Source: Chelativorans petroleitrophicus (lineage in GTDB: Bacteria > Pseudomonadota > Alphaproteobacteria > Rhizobiales > Rhizobiaceae). From it: a stretch of DNA of 64,000 nt. A program made the position numbers and the translations under genes. The notes below the pieces were generated by a model. That model did not search any database. It had not been told where the DNA came from and saw only the letters and a program-made list of their open reading frames with translations. The stretch is from NCBI RefSeq assembly GCF_025398195.1, contig NZ_JAODNV010000009.1, positions 62,001 through 126,000 of the forward strand, in the 5' to 3' direction. This document shows positions 51,346-60,318 of this stretch, piece by piece. How positions within the stretch are numbered: the stretch's first letter is position 1; every line of letters starts with the position of its first letter.

Positions 51346-52161
51346 ATGGTTTATTCGTCTCCCATTCCGCAGCTTGGGCTCGGCACCTTCGGACGCACCG
51401 GCGACGCCGGCATCGCCGCGATCCTGAAGGCGCTGGAGATCGGCTACCGCCATATCGACACGGCCCAGAGCTATGATACGGAAGGGCCGGTGGGAGAAGC
51501 GGTCCGCCGCTCCGGCCTTCCGCGCGCGGAGGTCTTCGTCACCACCAAGGTGGCCGATACCAACCTCGACAAATCGCGCTTCATGCCAAGCGTGGAGAAG
51601 AGCCTCGAGACGCTCGGCTTCGACCATGTCGATCTCCTTCTGATCCACTGGCCGTCCGAGAAGGATGCCGTGCCCTTCGAAGACTACATGCTGGCGCTGA
51701 AGGAGGCGCAGGAGCGCGGCTTTACCCGCTTTATCGGCGTGTCGAACTTCCCGATCGCACATCTGGAACGCACGCGCGCGCTCCTTGGCGAGGGAGCGAT
51801 TGCGACGAACCAGGTGGAAATCCATCCCTATCTCCAGGCGCCGAAGCTTCGCGACTATGCCCGCGACCACGGGCTTGTGCTCACGGCCTATCAGCCACTC
51901 GTCAAAGGTGCAGTCGTGTCAGATCCGGTGCTGGCGGAGATTGCAGAGCGTCACGGTGTGACGCCGGCCGCCGTCGCACTCGCCTTCCTCATGGCGGAAG
52001 GCCATGCCGTCATCCCGGCTTCGTCCAGCGAAGCCAATCTCCGCGCGAACATGCGCGCGAAGGATGTGCGGCTCAGCGAAGAGGAAATGAACGCAATCCG
52101 CGCGCTCGACCGCGGCGACCGCCGCATCAACCCCGAAAAATCACCACGTTGGGACGACTGA
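51346..52161 (+). CDS. Aldo-keto reductase
   Basis: A 271-residue AKR with the full catalytic tetrad D38, Y43, K68 and H101 (HIDTAQSY, TTKVAD, LLIHWP), plus GVSNFPIAHLE and the C-terminal NADP-binding IPASSSEANLRAN segment. It reduces a carbonyl of a sugar or 2-keto acid derivative with NADPH. ATG 51346 is taken, 8 bp after the permease stop; the upstream open frame overlaps the permease. It resembles the 2,5-diketo-D-gluconate reductase branch, which fits a sugar-acid operon. Confidence 0.9.
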   Translation: MVYSSPIPQLGLGTFGRTGDAGIAAILKALEIGYRHIDTAQSYDTEGPVGEAVRRSGLPRAEVFVTTKVADTNLDKSRFMPSVEKSLETLGFDHVDLLLIHWPSEKDAVPFEDYMLALKEAQERGFTRFIGVSNFPIAHLERTRALLGEGAIATNQVEIHPYLQAPKLRDYARDHGLVLTAYQPLVKGAVVSDPVLAEIAERHGVTPAAVALAFLMAEGHAVIPASSSEANLRANMRAKDVRLSEEEMNAIRALDRGDRRINPEKSPRWDD

Positions 52162-52171
52162 CGGGGGAGCG

Positions 52172-52330
52172 ATGGCTCACGCGATCCATCCGGACCTCAA
52201 GGCAAGGTGCTTCTGGTCACCGGCGGCGCAAGCGGATCGGGGAGGCGAGGGCGCGCGCCTTTGCCGGGCAAGGATCGGTCACGCCGGAGCAATCTCTAGT
52301 CAAAGCTATGTCGTGGACGGCTGGGTCTGA
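52172..52330 (+). pseudogene. SDR gene reduced to both ends with frameshifts
   Basis: The ATG at 52172 opens MAHAIHPDLK, which after one missing G continues in another frame as the SDR cofactor motif KVLLVTGGASG. After a second missing base it continues as IGEARARAFAGQGS. About 12 bases later comes the typical SDR C-terminus SQSYVVDGWV and a stop at 52328-52330. The catalytic core (about 190 residues) is missing. It lies at the end of the sugar-acid operon, between the aldo-keto reductase and the RraA-like gene. Confidence 0.65.
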
Positions 52331-52365
52331 CCCCGGGACCAGCCACATAATTCGAGGCAACCCAA

Positions 52366-53130
52366 GTGCAACCGATTGAAAACATCAAGGATATCGTAAG
52401 GCCGCCGCGTGAAATTTCCGATGCCCTCGCGGCAATCGGAACGGCCACCATCAGCAGCGAGCTCAGCCTGATGGGCATCCGCGACCCGCAGATCCGTGGG
52501 CCGCAGCCGCTCAACCCCGGCCGCGCCGTCGCAGGGCCTGCGCTGACTTTGCAATTCATGCCGAAGCGCGAGGACCTTTACGGCGCTAATGAATATGACA
52601 ACCCCGAACTGCAGCTTCACCGCCACGTGCTCTATCCGGCGCAGGCTGGCGACATGGTGGTGGTGGACGCGCGTGGCGACATGGCAAGCGGCGTCTTCGG
52701 CGAAATGATGCTCACCTTTTTCGCAGGTCGGGGCGGAGCCGGCGTGGTGGTCGACGGGTGCATCCGCGATTCCGCCAAGGCCAAGAGGCTGGACCTCGGT
52801 ATCTGGGTGAGAGGCGTCACTCCCAATTATCACGCCCAGACCAACATCATTCCCTTTGCGGTCAATGTGCCTGTGGCCTGCGGCGGTGCGCTCGTCATAC
52901 CGGGAGACATCATCGTGGCCGACGACGATGGCGTGGTCGTGGTGCCGGCCGCGATGGCCGAAAAACTCATAGAACAGGCAAGCGAGCATGCGGAGTGGGA
53001 AGAGTTCTCCCGCTTCCGCCTCTCGCAAGGCGGAGATTTGAGGAAGTACTATCCGCTCACGGAGGAGGTGCGGGAGGAATATCTCGCCTGGCGCGACGCG
53101 CAAGCCGGCAAGCAGGGATCCCAGGGGTAA
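52366..53130 (+). CDS. RraA/HMG-aldolase family protein
   Basis: A 254-residue RraA-like protein (the fold of 4-hydroxy-4-methyl-2-oxoglutarate aldolase and RNase E regulator RraA). The core GVVVDGCIRDSAKAKRLDLGIWVRGVTPN (about 126-154), with its R-D metal/substrate pair, and the GDIIVADDDGVVVVPAAMAEKLI segment are diagnostic. It starts at GTG 52366 behind a GAGG site. In this setting it may act as a lyase on a keto acid or a demethylmenaquinone-methyltransferase-like binding protein; many members are uncharacterised. Confidence 0.85.
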   Translation: MQPIENIKDIVRPPREISDALAAIGTATISSELSLMGIRDPQIRGPQPLNPGRAVAGPALTLQFMPKREDLYGANEYDNPELQLHRHVLYPAQAGDMVVVDARGDMASGVFGEMMLTFFAGRGGAGVVVDGCIRDSAKAKRLDLGIWVRGVTPNYHAQTNIIPFAVNVPVACGGALVIPGDIIVADDDGVVVVPAAMAEKLIEQASEHAEWEEFSRFRLSQGGDLRKYYPLTEEVREEYLAWRDAQAGKQGSQG

Positions 53131-53227
53131 TCAACATTGCGCCGCCAGGCGCGATGCCCGGATAGCTGCCCGATTTCCGTCCGGAACTGCGCAAGATCGA
53201 GCGCTTGGACGCTGAGCCCGCGCACGC

Positions 53228-54145
53228 TCACTGCGAGTATTCCGTGGTTCCGATCGAGTCGCGTAAATACTCCATGAGCTTCACGGCTCCGGCGGTCGGT
53301 GTGCGATGCAGCGAGGCAAGCTGGCGGATCTGGAAAGACAGTTCGGGACCGTCGAAATCGAGGATCGTAAGCAGCCCGCGCGCCACATCGGCCTCTACGC
53401 TGCGCGCGAGCGAGCAGGAGATGCCGACACCCGCGGCAACGAATTCCCGCAGGAACTGATACTCCGTAGCCTGCGCGGCGATTTTCACATCGGCAATGCC
53501 GGCGGACGCCAGAAGCTTCGAGACCGCCCGGCCGAAAAGGGAAGAGGGGGGAGGGCCTACGAAATCCCAGCGCTGGATTTCCTTCGCCTTGATGCGCTTC
53601 TTTCCGGCAAGCGGATGGGAAGGCGAGGCGATCAGAACGAGGCGCTCCACGCCGATCACTTCCGAGCGCAGGCCCCGCGTCTCTTCGTTGCTCAGAAAGC
53701 AGCCGATATCCGCGATGCCATCGCGAACCTCTTCAACAACATCTTCCTGCTTGCCGATCCGGACGACGAGCTGAATCTCCGGATGCGACAAGGCAAACCC
53801 GGTGATCTGCTGCTTCAGAACGAAATTAGACAGCGAACGCTGGCAGGCGAGCACGACCCTCTGTCCCGTGGCGTTGCGCAGCTTGACCACGTCGGCCCGC
53901 ATATCGGCAGCCTCGGCGAGAAGTTCGCGCGCATGTGAAAGGACGCTGCGACCAAGTTCGGTCAGTACCGGCCTGCGGCCCCGCCGCCGCGCGAAAACTT
54001 CGCCTCCGACATCCCGCTCCAGCGCCCGGATATGCGCGCTGACGGAAGGCTGTGCGATGCCGAACCGGTCAGCGGCCGCTGCAAAACTTCCCTCGTCGAC
54101 GATGGCGACAAAAACTTCCATCCGACGGAGCGTGACGTTCAGCAT
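53228..54145 (-). CDS. LysR-family transcriptional regulator
   Basis: A 305-residue LysR regulator: winged helix (VFVAIVDEGSFAAAADRFGIAQPSVSAHIRALERDVG, about 11-47) and two-lobed effector domain. It is divergent from hyuA with 223 bp between. That gap carries an ATAG/CTAT/ATAG array at 54157-54183, close to its own start, as usual for LysR autoregulation. It likely activates hyuAB and the genes beyond it. The inducer is unknown. Confidence 0.9.
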   Translation of the reverse strand: MLNVTLRRMEVFVAIVDEGSFAAAADRFGIAQPSVSAHIRALERDVGGEVFARRRGRRPVLTELGRSVLSHARELLAEAADMRADVVKLRNATGQRVVLACQRSLSNFVLKQQITGFALSHPEIQLVVRIGKQEDVVEEVRDGIADIGCFLSNEETRGLRSEVIGVERLVLIASPSHPLAGKKRIKAKEIQRWDFVGPPPSSLFGRAVSKLLASAGIADVKIAAQATEYQFLREFVAAGVGISCSLARSVEADVARGLLTILDFDGPELSFQIRQLASLHRTPTAGAVKLMEYLRDSIGTTEYSQ

Positions 54146-54156
54146 AGGAGTAACAT

Positions 54157-54183
54157 ATAGCCTTCCGTCTATTAAAAGTATAG
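54157..54183. promoter_or_regulatory. Candidate LysR binding array
   Basis: ATAG (54157-54160), CTAT (54169-54172) and ATAG (54180-54183) form two overlapping inverted arrangements (ATAG-N8-CTAT and CTAT-N7-ATAG) 12 bp upstream of the LysR start. Short half-sites, so support is modest. Confidence 0.4.
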
Positions 54184-54368
54184 TCGGCCAACCCGTTGCT
54201 AGTGGCGGCGGCTTGTCTGACTCTTTCCCGCGAAACGCAGGTCGACAGCGACTGGCCGCTTCCCGGCGCAGCTTAAAGGCGGCGCCGGTTCGAGGGGAGG
54301 ATATGCAGCGGGCGCTCCCGCTGCCCGGTCATCCTTTGGAGGCGGCTCGAAGCACGAAGGATGAGCGC

Positions 54369-56426
54369 ATGAACGTAGTTGGGATCGATATCGGCGGCAC
54401 GTTTACCGATCTCGTGGGCTATGTGGACGGGGCAATCGTCACCTCCAAGACGTCCACGGTGCCGGCCGATCCGACCAAGGGCATCGCCACCAGCCTCGAG
54501 CTTGCGGGCTGCCGGACGGACCGGCTCGACGAGATCCTTCACGGCTCGACCATCGCCATCAACACCGTGCTGGAGCACAAGGGCGCGCGCACGGCGCTCC
54601 TGACCACCAGGGGCTTTCGCGATGTCTACGCCATCGGACGCTCTAACCGCATCGAAGCCTTCAATCTCTTCTTCAAGCGCCCCAAACCACTGGTCCCGCG
54701 CAACCTGACGTTCGAAGTGCCGGAACGCATCCTCGCTTCCGGCGAAGTGCTCCAGCCGCTCGATGAGCAGGCCGTGGAGGACATCCTCCCGCAGCTCGAC
54801 GCGGAAGGGGTGGAAGCCGTCGCGGTCTGCTTCCTCCACTCCTATGCGAACCCCGCGCATGAGCGCCGTGTGGGCGAAATCTTGCGCAAGGCGCGTCCAG
54901 ACCTCTTCGTCACGCTGTCGCACGAGATTCTGCGCGAATACCGCGAATACGAGCGCACCTCGACCACTGCGCTCAACGCCTTCGTCGGGCCGCGCGTAGA
55001 AGGCTATCTGAAACGCTTAGAGCACCATCTGCGCGACGGCGCCTTCGGCGGCAAGATTCACATCATGCGCTCGAACGGCGGCGTCATGTCCATCAAGGTG
55101 GCGCAGGAGCAGCCTGTCTCTATGATGGAATCGGGCCCGGTCGCCGGCATGATCGGCGCGGGACGTCTTGCCAGGCTTCTTGGGCTGAAGCGCTGCGTGG
55201 GCTTCGACATGGGCGGCACCACCGCCAAGTCAAGCCTGATTACCGACGGCGCGCCCGCGATCGAGAGCGGTTACGTGATCGGCGACCGCGCAAGCGGCCA
55301 GCCCATGCAGTTGCCAGTTGTCAACATCGTGGAGGTGGGCGCCGGCGGCGGCTCGATCGCCTGGGTAGACAAGGCGGGCGGTCTGCATGTCGGACCACAG
55401 AGCGTAGGCGCGGATCCTGGGCCCGCCTGCTACGGCAGGGGCGGCCAGAACCCAGTCGTCACCGATGCCGACCTGATCCTCGGACGCATCAATCCGCAGC
55501 GCTTCCTGAACGGCGGCATGCCGCTCGACAGGGCCGCAGCCGAGCGCGCCATGCAGTTCAAGGTGGCGGGTCCCTTGCGGCTTGACGTGGTGCAGGCCGC
55601 GCTCGGCGTCGCCCGGATCGCCGACGCCTCGATGTCTCTTTCCGTGCGAGCCGTTTCCATCAACAAGGGCGTCGATCCGCGCGACACGGCGATGATTGCC
55701 TTCGGCGGCGCGGGACCGCTGCACGCCGTCTCGATCGCCCGTGAGATCCACATTCCCACCGTGATCATCCCCAAGCTGCCGGGCACCTTCTCCGCCCTCG
55801 GCATGCTGATGGCTTCCTGGCGGCAGGACTTCGTGCAGACGCTGATCGGCCGCGTCGGCGCCCTGCCGGCCTCGGAGATCGAGAAGGTCTTCGCCGAGCT
55901 CAGCGCCGCCGGCCGCGAGCAGCTCGAGCGTGACGGCATCGACGACAAAGCGGCGGACTTCCGCTTCTTTGCCGATCTGCGCTATGTCGGCCAGGAGCAT
56001 GCGATCTCCATTCCCGTCGAAAGCGTGGAGATGCTTTCCGGCGACACGTCCGAGATTCGCCGGCGCTTCGACCGCGAGCATGCCCAGCGCTACAGCCAGT
56101 CCGCGCCAGACGAGTCGCTGGAGGTGGTGAGCCTGCGCCTGGTGCTCACAGCAGCCCGCAGCGACGATGCGGCCGACGAGTGGCTTTCGCGGCCCTGGGT
56201 AGCGGAGGGCGAAGCCGAGGTCGGCACCCGGGACGTTGTCTTCGACGACCCTTCGAAGCCACTAAAGACGAGCATCTACTGGCGCCCCGCGCTCGCCGCC
56301 GGCACGAGGCTGCGCGGACCTGCAGTCATCGAGGAGCCCAACTCCACGATCCTGATCCACCCGGACGACGAGGTAGAGGTGACCGAGGCGGGCCATCTCG
56401 TGATCACGCTCGCCAAGCATGCCTGA
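54369..56426 (+). CDS. hyuA: Hydantoinase/oxoprolinase subunit A
   Basis: A 685-residue HyuA-family subunit. The actin-like ATPase blocks are visible: GIDIGGTFTD (5-14) at the start, the HGSTIAINTVLE segment (about 58-69), and GFDMGGTTAK near 278-287. In ATP-dependent hydantoinases and 5-oxoprolinases, A and B together hydrolyse a cyclic amide bond. ATG 54369 is used because the family begins there; the long open frame upstream is non-homologous. First gene of a rightward operon extending past the window's end. Confidence 0.93.
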   Translation: MNVVGIDIGGTFTDLVGYVDGAIVTSKTSTVPADPTKGIATSLELAGCRTDRLDEILHGSTIAINTVLEHKGARTALLTTRGFRDVYAIGRSNRIEAFNLFFKRPKPLVPRNLTFEVPERILASGEVLQPLDEQAVEDILPQLDAEGVEAVAVCFLHSYANPAHERRVGEILRKARPDLFVTLSHEILREYREYERTSTTALNAFVGPRVEGYLKRLEHHLRDGAFGGKIHIMRSNGGVMSIKVAQEQPVSMMESGPVAGMIGAGRLARLLGLKRCVGFDMGGTTAKSSLITDGAPAIESGYVIGDRASGQPMQLPVVNIVEVGAGGGSIAWVDKAGGLHVGPQSVGADPGPACYGRGGQNPVVTDADLILGRINPQRFLNGGMPLDRAAAERAMQFKVAGPLRLDVVQAALGVARIADASMSLSVRAVSINKGVDPRDTAMIAFGGAGPLHAVSIAREIHIPTVIIPKLPGTFSALGMLMASWRQDFVQTLIGRVGALPASEIEKVFAELSAAGREQLERDGIDDKAADFRFFADLRYVGQEHAISIPVESVEMLSGDTSEIRRRFDREHAQRYSQSAPDESLEVVSLRLVLTAARSDDAADEWLSRPWVAEGEAEVGTRDVVFDDPSKPLKTSIYWRPALAAGTRLRGPAVIEEPNSTILIHPDDEVEVTEAGHLVITLAKHA

Positions 56427-56432
56427 GGAAGA

Positions 56433-58139
56433 ATGATGACCGCCAAGCAAGCCGATCCGATCACGGTAGAAGTCGTCCGCAATGCCATCGTCGCCTACGC
56501 AGACGAGATGGCTGAGGCTCTCTGCAAGTCCGCCTACAACATGATGATCTACGAGGTGCGCGACTATTGCTGCGGCCTCATCGATATCGAAGGCCGTATG
56601 ATCTCGCAGAACCGCGGTGGCCTGCCGATCTTCCTCGCCGACCTCGGCGTCGCGGTGGAGGACGGGATCAGGAAATACGGCCTCGACGGTTTTTCCGAAG
56701 GCGACGTGCTGGTGATGAATCACGGCCATATCTGCGGCCAGCACTTGAACAATGTCGTCGTCTACGCGCCATGCTTCCACGAGGGCGAGCTGATCGGCTT
56801 CGCCGCCAACCGTGCCCACTGGGTCGATATCGGCGGCGGACGGCAGGGCTTCGGATCGAACGCCACGACCGACATCTTCAGCGAGGGGCTGCAGATGCGC
56901 TCGCTCAAGATATACGAGGCGGGCAAACTCAACGAGACGCTCTACCAGATCATCCGCGACAATATCCGCTATCCGGAGGCGAGCCTGGGAGACCTGCGTG
57001 CGCAGGTCGCTTCCTGCCAGATCGGCGCCAAGCGCTACGCCGAACTCGTCGCCCGCTACGGCCGCGAAACCGTGGAGCAGTGTGTGGCCACAATCTGGGA
57101 CCACACGGACCAGGCCGTGCGGCGCGTCATCGAGCGCATTCCGGACGGCGTCTATACAGCGGAGAGCTTTCTCGACAATGACGGCCGTAATCTCGACACG
57201 CCGCTGCGCATCAAGGTGAGCGTGGAGGTCTCCGGCTCGACCATGACGGTTGATTTCTCCGAGATGCATCCGCAGGTGAATAGCCCCCTGAATTCCGGCC
57301 GCTCCGGCGGCATCGCGGCCGCGCGGGTGGCCTTCAAGGCGCTGACCTCGCCGGAGCTCGACGTCAACGAGGGCTGCTTCCGCGCCCTGAACGTCAATCT
57401 GCCCGACGGCACGATCCTGAGCGCGAAGCCTCCTGCGGCGCTCGGCCAGTGGAGCATCGCGCTGCCGACGGTCATCGACACGATCCTGAAGGCGCTGGCG
57501 CCGGCGGTGCCGGAGCTCATCCCTGCCGCGCACAAGGGCGACATGGGCGGCTGCTCCTTCTTCGGCTTCTATGACGACGGCTCGCGCTTCCTGCTCATGA
57601 ACATTTTCGGCGGCGGCTGGGGCGGCCGCCCGCATGAGGACGGCGAATCCGCCGCCGTCTCGGTCTGTCAGGGCGATGTGCGCAACACGCCAGTCGAGCT
57701 GCAGGAGATCAAATATCCCTTCATCATCGAGCAACATGCACTGCGGCCGGATTCCGGCGGCCCCGGCGAGCATCGCGGCGGGCTAGGCATCGCGCTTACC
57801 TATCGCGTCCTGCGCGATTGCCGCGGCAACATAAATTTCGACCGGACTGTGACGCCCCCTTGGGGCCTCCATGGCGGCAAGCCCGGCGCGGTGAGCGTCG
57901 CCATCATCGAGCGGGCGGACGGCACACGCGAGACGGTGCACAAAGCCACCGACGTGCAGTTCCGCCCGGGCGACCGCGTGACCTATCTGACCGCCGGCGG
58001 CGGCGGCTATGGCGACCCGAAGAAGCGGGCGAGGGAACTCGTGGAGCAAGACATCGCCATGGGCATCGTTACCCCCGAGGCGGCCCGCAGCGAATACGGC
58101 TACGCCGAAGCCCCAGAGAAGATCGCAGCAAATTCGTGA
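56433..58139 (+). CDS. hyuB: Hydantoinase/oxoprolinase subunit B
   Basis: A 568-residue HyuB-family subunit. It opens with DPITVEVVRNAI and continues with the SPNIKE-like CCGLIDIEGRMISQNRGGLPIFLADLG, VMNHGHICGQHLNNVVVYAPCF and the LNSGRSGGIAAARVAFK segments. The C-terminal GGGGYGDPKKR is the standard ending. It partners HyuA, 6 bp upstream, in ATP-dependent amide ring opening; which ring (hydantoin, N-methylhydantoin, oxoproline, other) cannot be decided here. Overlaps the next gene (GTGA). Confidence 0.93.
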   Translation: MMTAKQADPITVEVVRNAIVAYADEMAEALCKSAYNMMIYEVRDYCCGLIDIEGRMISQNRGGLPIFLADLGVAVEDGIRKYGLDGFSEGDVLVMNHGHICGQHLNNVVVYAPCFHEGELIGFAANRAHWVDIGGGRQGFGSNATTDIFSEGLQMRSLKIYEAGKLNETLYQIIRDNIRYPEASLGDLRAQVASCQIGAKRYAELVARYGRETVEQCVATIWDHTDQAVRRVIERIPDGVYTAESFLDNDGRNLDTPLRIKVSVEVSGSTMTVDFSEMHPQVNSPLNSGRSGGIAAARVAFKALTSPELDVNEGCFRALNVNLPDGTILSAKPPAALGQWSIALPTVIDTILKALAPAVPELIPAAHKGDMGGCSFFGFYDDGSRFLLMNIFGGGWGGRPHEDGESAAVSVCQGDVRNTPVELQEIKYPFIIEQHALRPDSGGPGEHRGGLGIALTYRVLRDCRGNINFDRTVTPPWGLHGGKPGAVSVAIIERADGTRETVHKATDVQFRPGDRVTYLTAGGGGYGDPKKRARELVEQDIAMGIVTPEAARSEYGYAEAPEKIAANS

Positions 58140-59257
58140 CCGCGCCGATGAACACCGTCGAAACACGCAGGAAGAGACTGGCCGAGGCGATGGCGGATGC
58201 GGGCGTTGACGCCCTCGTCCTCTACGGCAATGCCTGGCAGAACGACTACCTGCGCTATGCGGCGGACTTCGGCATCCTCGAAGGCGAGGGGATCGCGGTG
58301 GTGCGCCGGGACGGCGAGACCACGCTTTATCTCGACCATCCTCTGGAGGCTGAGCGCGCATTTGCCGAATGGCCTGACGGCGAAATTCGGCTAGCGCGCG
58401 ATCTGGTGGGCGAGGTGGCGGGTATCATTGAGCGACTCGGCAACAGCCGGGTCGCGGCGGGCCCCGCCCGCCACCTCCCCTACGGCCTCGTTCGCAGCGG
58501 CAAGCGCTTCGAGGACGCGACGGCGCTCATCGACCGACTTCTGATGGTGAAGGCGAAGGAGGAGCTCGAGTGTGTCCGCAAGGCCGCCGCAGTAGCGGAC
58601 GAGGGCTATGCAGTCTTCTGCGCCGCCGCACGAGCCGGGCGGCCCGACTATGCGCTGATCGCCGAGATCGAGGCGTTTTTCCGCCAGAAGGGCGTGGACG
58701 ACAACTTCATGATCATCGGCGTTGGTGGGCCGGAGGTGCGCGGCATGGCGCCACCTTCGGGCAAGCTGCTCAAGACTGGCGACATGGTGACGACGGAGCT
58801 GACCCCCTGCGTCGGCGGCTATTATGCCCAGATCTGCCGGACACTGGTGGTGGGCGAGCCATCCGACGCGCAGCAGCGGGCCTTTGCCGTCTTCCGGGAG
58901 GCCCTGGAAGCGGGGATAGCCGCCGTCAGGGCGGGCGTGACCGCGGCCGACGTGGCAAAGGCCGAAAACGACGTCTTCCGGCAGTACGGGCTCGGCAATT
59001 ACGTGACGAGCGAATACACGCGGGTGAGGGGGCACGGCGTGGGCCTCTTCCCCGACACCAAGCCGCACATCCTCGAGGATGTCACGACGACCCTCGAAGA
59101 GGACATGTCGATCATCGTGCACCCCAACACGTACCATCCCGAGGTCGGCTACATCGTGCTCGGAGACACGCTGATCGTCCGCGAGGACGGTTCGGAATGC
59201 CTCACGCGCACCCCGCGCCATCTTTTCGGCACTTCGGTGGGAGGTGAAGGCAGATGA
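58136..59257 (+). CDS. M24-family protein, creatinase-like, metal ligands lost
   Basis: A 373-residue pita-bread protein: creatinase N-terminal domain (1-130) and M24 catalytic fold (about 140-373). The five metal ligands of M24 aminopeptidases (D, D, H, E, E) align with E221, Q232, H300, H329 and G343; only the histidine is conserved. Loss of the metal site with retention of the fold is the hallmark of creatinase, which hydrolyses creatine without metal. GTG 58136 overlaps the hyuB stop; ATG 58148 is an alternative. It likely hydrolyses a product of the HyuAB reaction or a related guanidino/amide compound. Confidence 0.82.
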   Translation: MTAPMNTVETRRKRLAEAMADAGVDALVLYGNAWQNDYLRYAADFGILEGEGIAVVRRDGETTLYLDHPLEAERAFAEWPDGEIRLARDLVGEVAGIIERLGNSRVAAGPARHLPYGLVRSGKRFEDATALIDRLLMVKAKEELECVRKAAAVADEGYAVFCAAARAGRPDYALIAEIEAFFRQKGVDDNFMIIGVGGPEVRGMAPPSGKLLKTGDMVTTELTPCVGGYYAQICRTLVVGEPSDAQQRAFAVFREALEAGIAAVRAGVTAADVAKAENDVFRQYGLGNYVTSEYTRVRGHGVGLFPDTKPHILEDVTTTLEEDMSIIVHPNTYHPEVGYIVLGDTLIVREDGSECLTRTPRHLFGTSVGGEGR

Positions 59258-60318
59258 GACGCGGCCTGATGCTCTGGCGCGAGCAAGAACTCTCCGCAGC
59301 CGATGTGAAGGCCCGTCAGCAGCGGCTGGAAGGCGCGATGAAGGCGGCAGGACTGGATGCCTTCCTCGTCTATACGAACCATGTCCGCTCGGCAGGCGTC
59401 ACTTATCTCACGGGTTTCACACCCTATTGGTCGGACGCGCTCCTGCTCATCCTTCCGGGGCAGTCACCCCTTTTCTCGACGGCGCTTTCCAAACGCGTCG
59501 GCAACTGGATCAGGTCGGTCAATCCGACCGCGGAGATCGCTCATTCGCCGAAGCCGGGGCGGCTGATCGGCGAGCGGCTCGCCTCTGCCGGGTGCAAGTG
59601 CGTCGGCGTGCTCGAATTAGACCGCCTCCCCGCCGGGCTTGCGGAAGAGATCGCATCGGCCGCCGATGTCGAGCTGCTTGACGGCACGGAAGTTTTCGCA
59701 AGCGTGCGGGCTAAGCCCGACAGCGCAGAACTGGGGCTCGTGCGCCGTGCTGATGCGCTGGTACTTGAGGCATTGGGCACAGTCGATCCAGCCTCCCGCC
59801 ACGCCGGACAGGCGGTCGCCGCGCTGGAACGGGTGGCACGCGAAGCGGGCGCGGAGGAATGCTACATCGCGATTGCTCCACACCTCGACCGCGATACTCG
59901 GCCCGGTCGGTTCGGCGGCGCGGAACTGGGCAGGAGCTTCGCCGTGCGCCTGTCGCTCGCCTATAACGGCGTATGGGTCCGCCGCACGAGGACGTTCTCG
60001 CGCGATGCCGCCCTGCAGGAACAGGTGCAGAGTTTAGAACGAGCCTTCGCTGCCCTTGCCCCCAAACTCGATCCCGTCTCTCCGCTCGGCCCGCAGCTCA
60101 AGGGATTGGCCGCCGGGGCTGATCTCGCACGCTGGTTCCTCGAAGCACCGAGCGGAACATTGCCGCTGACGGAGGTTGCCAGCGAGGACCGCGATACGGG
60201 CTGCCGGGTCCCCTACGGTGTGTTGAGCGCCGCTTTCATGCTCGGCGGAACGACGGTTCTTCTGGGAGGACCGGTGGGACTGGACCTCTTGCCCAATGCC
60301 ACGGAGGAGGCCGCTTGA
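59254..60318 (+). CDS. Degenerate M24/creatinase-like protein
   Basis: A 354-residue protein with a recognisable creatinase-type N-terminal half (AMKAAGLDAFLVYTNHVRSAGVTYLTGF, about 30-57). Its second half only loosely follows the pita-bread fold: the GHG-G histidine motif and all metal-ligand motifs are absent. It overlaps the upstream M24 gene by 4 bp and the next gene by 4 bp, so it is kept in strict operon order. A non-catalytic partner of the 58136-59257 protein, like heterodimeric pita-bread proteins, is possible. I do not recognise a closer family. Confidence 0.7.
   Translation: MRRGLMLWREQELSAADVKARQQRLEGAMKAAGLDAFLVYTNHVRSAGVTYLTGFTPYWSDALLLILPGQSPLFSTALSKRVGNWIRSVNPTAEIAHSPKPGRLIGERLASAGCKCVGVLELDRLPAGLAEEIASAADVELLDGTEVFASVRAKPDSAELGLVRRADALVLEALGTVDPASRHAGQAVAALERVAREAGAEECYIAIAPHLDRDTRPGRFGGAELGRSFAVRLSLAYNGVWVRRTRTFSRDAALQEQVQSLERAFAALAPKLDPVSPLGPQLKGLAAGADLARWFLEAPSGTLPLTEVASEDRDTGCRVPYGVLSAAFMLGGTTVLLGGPVGLDLLPNATEEAA

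Noticed and set aside
53802-54368. A long N-terminal extension of hyuA
   Set aside because: The open frame crosses the divergent LysR gene and control region and has no HyuA-like sequence before GIDIGGTFTD; ATG 54369 fits the family.
56262-57773. A minus-strand open frame of 503 codons opposite hyuB
   Set aside because: Low-complexity composition with no motif, and hyuB on the other strand is conserved along its whole length.
58136-59257. Xaa-Pro dipeptidase
   Set aside because: The fold matches, but four of five metal ligands are replaced, so metallopeptidase activity is unlikely.
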